Assembly (NCBI RefSeq): GCF_019649055.1 | Contig: NW_026570327.1 | Location: forward strand, 248,001-312,000 | Length of the DNA: 64,000 bases | Direction of reading: 5' to 3' | From: Paramacrobiotus metropolitanus | Lineage: Eukaryota; Tardigrada; Eutardigrada; Parachela; Macrobiotidae | In this document: one piece after another, positions 61,112-64,000 of the stretch | Numbering within the stretch: position 1 is the stretch's first letter | Layout: each line of letters opens with the position of its first letter | Made by a program: the position numbers and the translations under genes | The notes under the pieces: generated by a model | The model's database searches: none | The model's input: only the letters and a program-made list of their open reading frames with translations | Told to the model about the DNA's origin: nothing

Positions 61112-63328
61112 ATGGTCGTGATTGGCAAGCCCCGCATTGATTCCGTGGAGGATTTTTTGCAGCAGAATGCACTGGAGCCAAAGTGAGCCTTATAATAACT
61201 CTCATTTTGCGTTTCTAGTTTCTACATGGAATTATTCTGCACTTGCAGCCTTTTTGCTTAAATAGCAAATGTTGACAGCTGTTTTACCAGCTGACGTAAT
61301 GAGTCTGACAGGTGTATTTTTATCTTCTGGAGATCGGAAATACTTTTGTGCGTTTTGCTGCAGTGTAATACCGAATGGTTTTAATGTAAGCTTTCGTTAT
61401 AACTTATTATTGTAGTTATTATTCGTTTATTCTTTTAATTACCTAAATAAATATTTAGGAATGTTTTTCCGTTTAGCAATTGTTCGGGTGCAGTTGTTTC
61501 AATTCTTTGCTTCCGCTGTTATTACATTTGCGGCATATTGTTCAGTATTACTTCTCGTAATTACGTAAATAAGTATTTACTAATGTTTTTCCATTTAGCA
61601 ATGTTATTGACCTCGGAGACACGACAGACACGGCGTCTATCGCCAGCACTCTGCAGACGCAGAGTTCCGTGCCAGGAGTGGTGATCACCATTCGCGGAGG
61701 GCAGCGTCGCCAGGAACGCCCGCCCCGCTATCCCCGTCCGAGCGATAGTCCCTCTTCGCGGAAGAGCATGGGCGTCCGGAAATGGCGACGCTACCAGAAT
61801 AGTGAGTGTGGCTGATGGGGGCAAATCCCCGTGGCTGACCTGGAGATACGTGGTGTGATCACTTGTGATGTACCCCTGAATCATGCATGAGGCAACATCG
61901 GTCGTCAAGAACCACGGTGAATACCGCCGCTGTTCCCGTGCGCTGGCGATACGGATGTCGGCTGTTTAAGCCGGTTCAAATGCCTGTGAATGCGGTTTCT
62001 GTAGTGTGTTAAAGTAGCACATTTGCAGCGAAAATTAACCCATTTCCGGTATGTTATCGTATTTCAGGATAAGTGAAACTTTTGTTGTTTGTATGTAGTT
62101 TTAGTAAAAGAACGCTGTAACTTTTTCACGACGTTTACACAATACAAAACTATTGTGGTTGAAAGTGAAACTTTTAAAAAGTTTGCGTTTCCTTTTTTAT
62201 TGTCAGAATTTTGCGAATTCTAAATGCTTGCTTGTAAAAATTTGGAACATTCCAGTTCGTGCTGGTCCGAAAAAGGGTAAGCGGTGTGTTGCGTCTTTAT
62301 TTGAATTTCGTATGACTTCAGATTTGGGACTGCTTTCGGGAATCGAGGAGGAAGACAGTGTTGAGACAAGTTTTGCAGAAGACATTGCCGAGGAAACGTC
62401 GGGTGGATTCAGTGATCTTTTTGAAGATCCGGAAAAGATGCAAGCATGGGATAATTTTACAAAGATGTCCGAAGGCGCTCAGCGAAAGTTTTTGATGAAG
62501 ATGGCTGAAGATTTCGAGCATCAGCATGAAAATTCGTTAAGCGGTAAGGTGCATTGCCGAAAGTATCAGTTCCGTCAGCTGTATGATTGCCTTTTTTTTT
62601 ATTAGACGAACTGCCGCGGACGGCAGAAGAATGCTTTCGACGCATTGATCGTAATCTGCGCCGATTGGTTGCCCGCCGATCCCCACCAGTTGTAAGTTAT
62701 AGTTTCGTTCAGTTTTATGACTGATAACTGCAATTTGTTTTTGAAATGCTAAAATTGGTAGGCGTGCTGCCGATTTAGGCCAAAGAATCGTTTCCTGCAG
62801 TATGTAAAAAATACAGGAAACGAATAACAAGAGACTCAGTCGCTTGTTTTCTTTTCATGTGATTTGGTTTGATTGATTTCAAACGGACAATTGTACTAAT
62901 AATCTGTACGTTTGTAGGATTTGATTGAACCGATGGAAGAGGAATTGTTAGAGTTTTTTGGCGAACGACCTCAGGATATTTTGGATGTTATCAAGCCCGA
63001 TGTGTACCATCGCATGGTCTTCCATGCGATCTGTCAGTACTTTGGCCTTAATTCGAAAAGTATGTTGCACTTGCTGTGATGTACCATAGCTATTTTGTTG
63101 AAGCTCACGCGTGTCATGAATACTGGAAACTTGCTTAATTCTATGATATATTGATTCCCCTTCCCATATGAGTGCATTTAGTCGTAAGTATATCTTTATC
63201 TGCATTTCTTGATTTTAGGTGTGAAAACTCGTGAAACCTGCCACACAAGAGTTCGGAATCGCTCACGGAATTTTTTACGTCCACCTCAACGCCTCTCAGT
63301 GTATTTAACGGAAAGATATTGTGGATGA
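61112..63328 (+). CDS. R3HDM4: R3H domain protein, R3HDM4-like
   Basis: Six exons (61112-61182, 61599-61801, 62256-62543, 62606-62691, 62918-63059, 63219-63328) join in frame for exactly 300 codons (299 residues). The N-terminus is basic (GGQRRQERPPRYPRPS, VRKWRRYQNI). The centre is acidic with EDPEKMQAWDNFTKMSEGAQ. Then comes FRRIDRNLRRLVARR, followed by an R3H-like domain: LIEPMEEELLEFFGERPQDI, then YHRMVFHAICQYFGLNS, then NFLRPPQRLSVYLTERYCG. This tracks vertebrate R3HDM4 (LEEQLLSFF; RLLLHAVCQYMDL; FLPPGLLLSAYL). R3H domains bind single-stranded nucleic acids, but the role of R3HDM4 is poorly known. The basic R-x-x-x-H core is only partly preserved, as it is in the vertebrate protein. Confidence 0.85.
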
Positions 63329-63946
63329 GGCACCATTACTAAAACATTGATTGCTTAACCTCACCATTTTGTAGGGGAAGAATGCCGGGTTTCTCGGTGT
63401 TGAAAATGAAAACTTATAACGGGCTTTGTTAATTAACTTAATTTTAACTCCTGTTGTTAACTTGGATGTTCATAACTCTTTACTAAAGTAAGGTGCATGA
63501 ACAAACCAGCAGATCTTGTGTGCATGTGTACATTGACTTTGAATTTTACGAGCTTGCATAAATATAAATATGCGTGTAAACTGTAAAGTAATGGTATGCA
63601 AGTTGTGTTACTTCCATCGCATTAACTTCTGTAGAAAGCGAGGAATCGTTGCGGTTACAAAGGCGTGTTGTGACCGCAACGGTTAATTTATGCAGGTTGA
63701 CACTGGGATCTCGTACGGGATCGGGAAATCAGAACTGCCTGGTGCATTGAACCAAGGCAGCAACAACACCTGGTAGCGAAGCAATACTCTTTTTGCCAAA
63801 TTCTGCAAAAACTTTCCCGTCCAAAATCGAATTATTTTTAAAAAATAGCTTATTGAAGATGGTCGAAGTGATTGTAAAAAACCAAACAAGTGTATCACAG
63901 CATCAAAATAGAGATAAGCTCAGATAACATCACCCGAACACACTCA
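63329..63946. other. Intergenic, no supported gene
   Basis: About 600 bases after the R3HDM4-like stop. No feature recognised; the minus-strand frame at 63683-63898 has no resemblance. Confidence 0.4.
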
Positions 63947-64000
63947 TTAGGCATTTTTTTGCCGCTTCCAGAAAGCTTTCACCTGTTCGTGCCCTTCAGG
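63947..64000 (-). CDS. Possible C-terminal end of a gene entering from the right edge
   Basis: On the minus strand the window edge opens with a frame reading PEGHEQVKAFWKRQKNA and a stop at 63947-63949. The composition (charged, helical) is coding-like, but 17 residues do not allow an identification. Confidence 0.2.
   Translation of the reverse strand, partial: PEGHEQVKAFWKRQKNA

Overview
This is a eukaryotic nuclear window: nearly all genes are split by short GT-AG introns of roughly 50 to 300 bases, and there are no operons or Shine-Dalgarno sites. The proteins are metazoan (FMR1/FXR, cereblon, condensin II G2, ADAT2, SLC25A46, long C-type lectin receptors, PAN/kringle proteins). The general look suggests a small, gene-dense protostome genome. 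A tardigrade or similar ecdysozoan is a plausible guess, but the sequence does not prove it. Exon boundaries were read by eye from splice sites, reading phase and protein similarity.

Left part (1-9475): the 3'-truncated end of a condensin-II NCAPG2 gene (minus) lies head-to-head with a complete tRNA adenosine deaminase ADAT2 gene (plus). A three-exon BTB/POZ-like gene (minus) follows, then about 1.9 kb of non-coding DNA holding a compact hairpin cluster (about 7999-8214).

Middle (9476-17812): a secreted multidomain gene on the minus strand with signal peptide, PAN/apple domain, kringles, an HExxHxxGxxD metalloprotease-like exon, another kringle, a degenerate kringle and hemopexin-like repeats. 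A young LTR retroelement relic (11283-14721, plus strand, two 617/616-base LTRs, 4-base target duplication AGCC) sits exactly at the acceptor of one of its exons, and a foldback element sits in a neighbouring intron. The internal region of the LTR element has no visible gag-pol. It consists largely of tandemly repeated, covarying stem-loops with recurring GCAAA, TTAAA and CTTC loops.

19177-42829: two tandem paralogous genes on the minus strand encode large type I membrane receptors built of C-type lectin-like domains (CTLDs). The distal copy (32830-42829) has about 12 CTLDs. The other (19177-31455) has about 16, because a four-CTLD module was duplicated inside the gene. Both begin with a signal peptide and end in a matching transmembrane segment and a cytoplasmic tail finishing in Ser-Tyr-Thr.

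Right part (44523-64000): housekeeping genes: cereblon (minus), mitochondrial ribosomal protein L12 (minus), an unrecognised Cys-rich nuclear-looking protein (plus), SLC25A46 (minus), an FMR1/FXR homologue (plus) and an R3HDM4-like R3H gene (plus). Several are arranged as divergent pairs. The strongest candidates for something undescribed are the hairpin array inside the non-autonomous LTR element and the retroelement-supplied splice acceptor in the kringle/metalloprotease gene.
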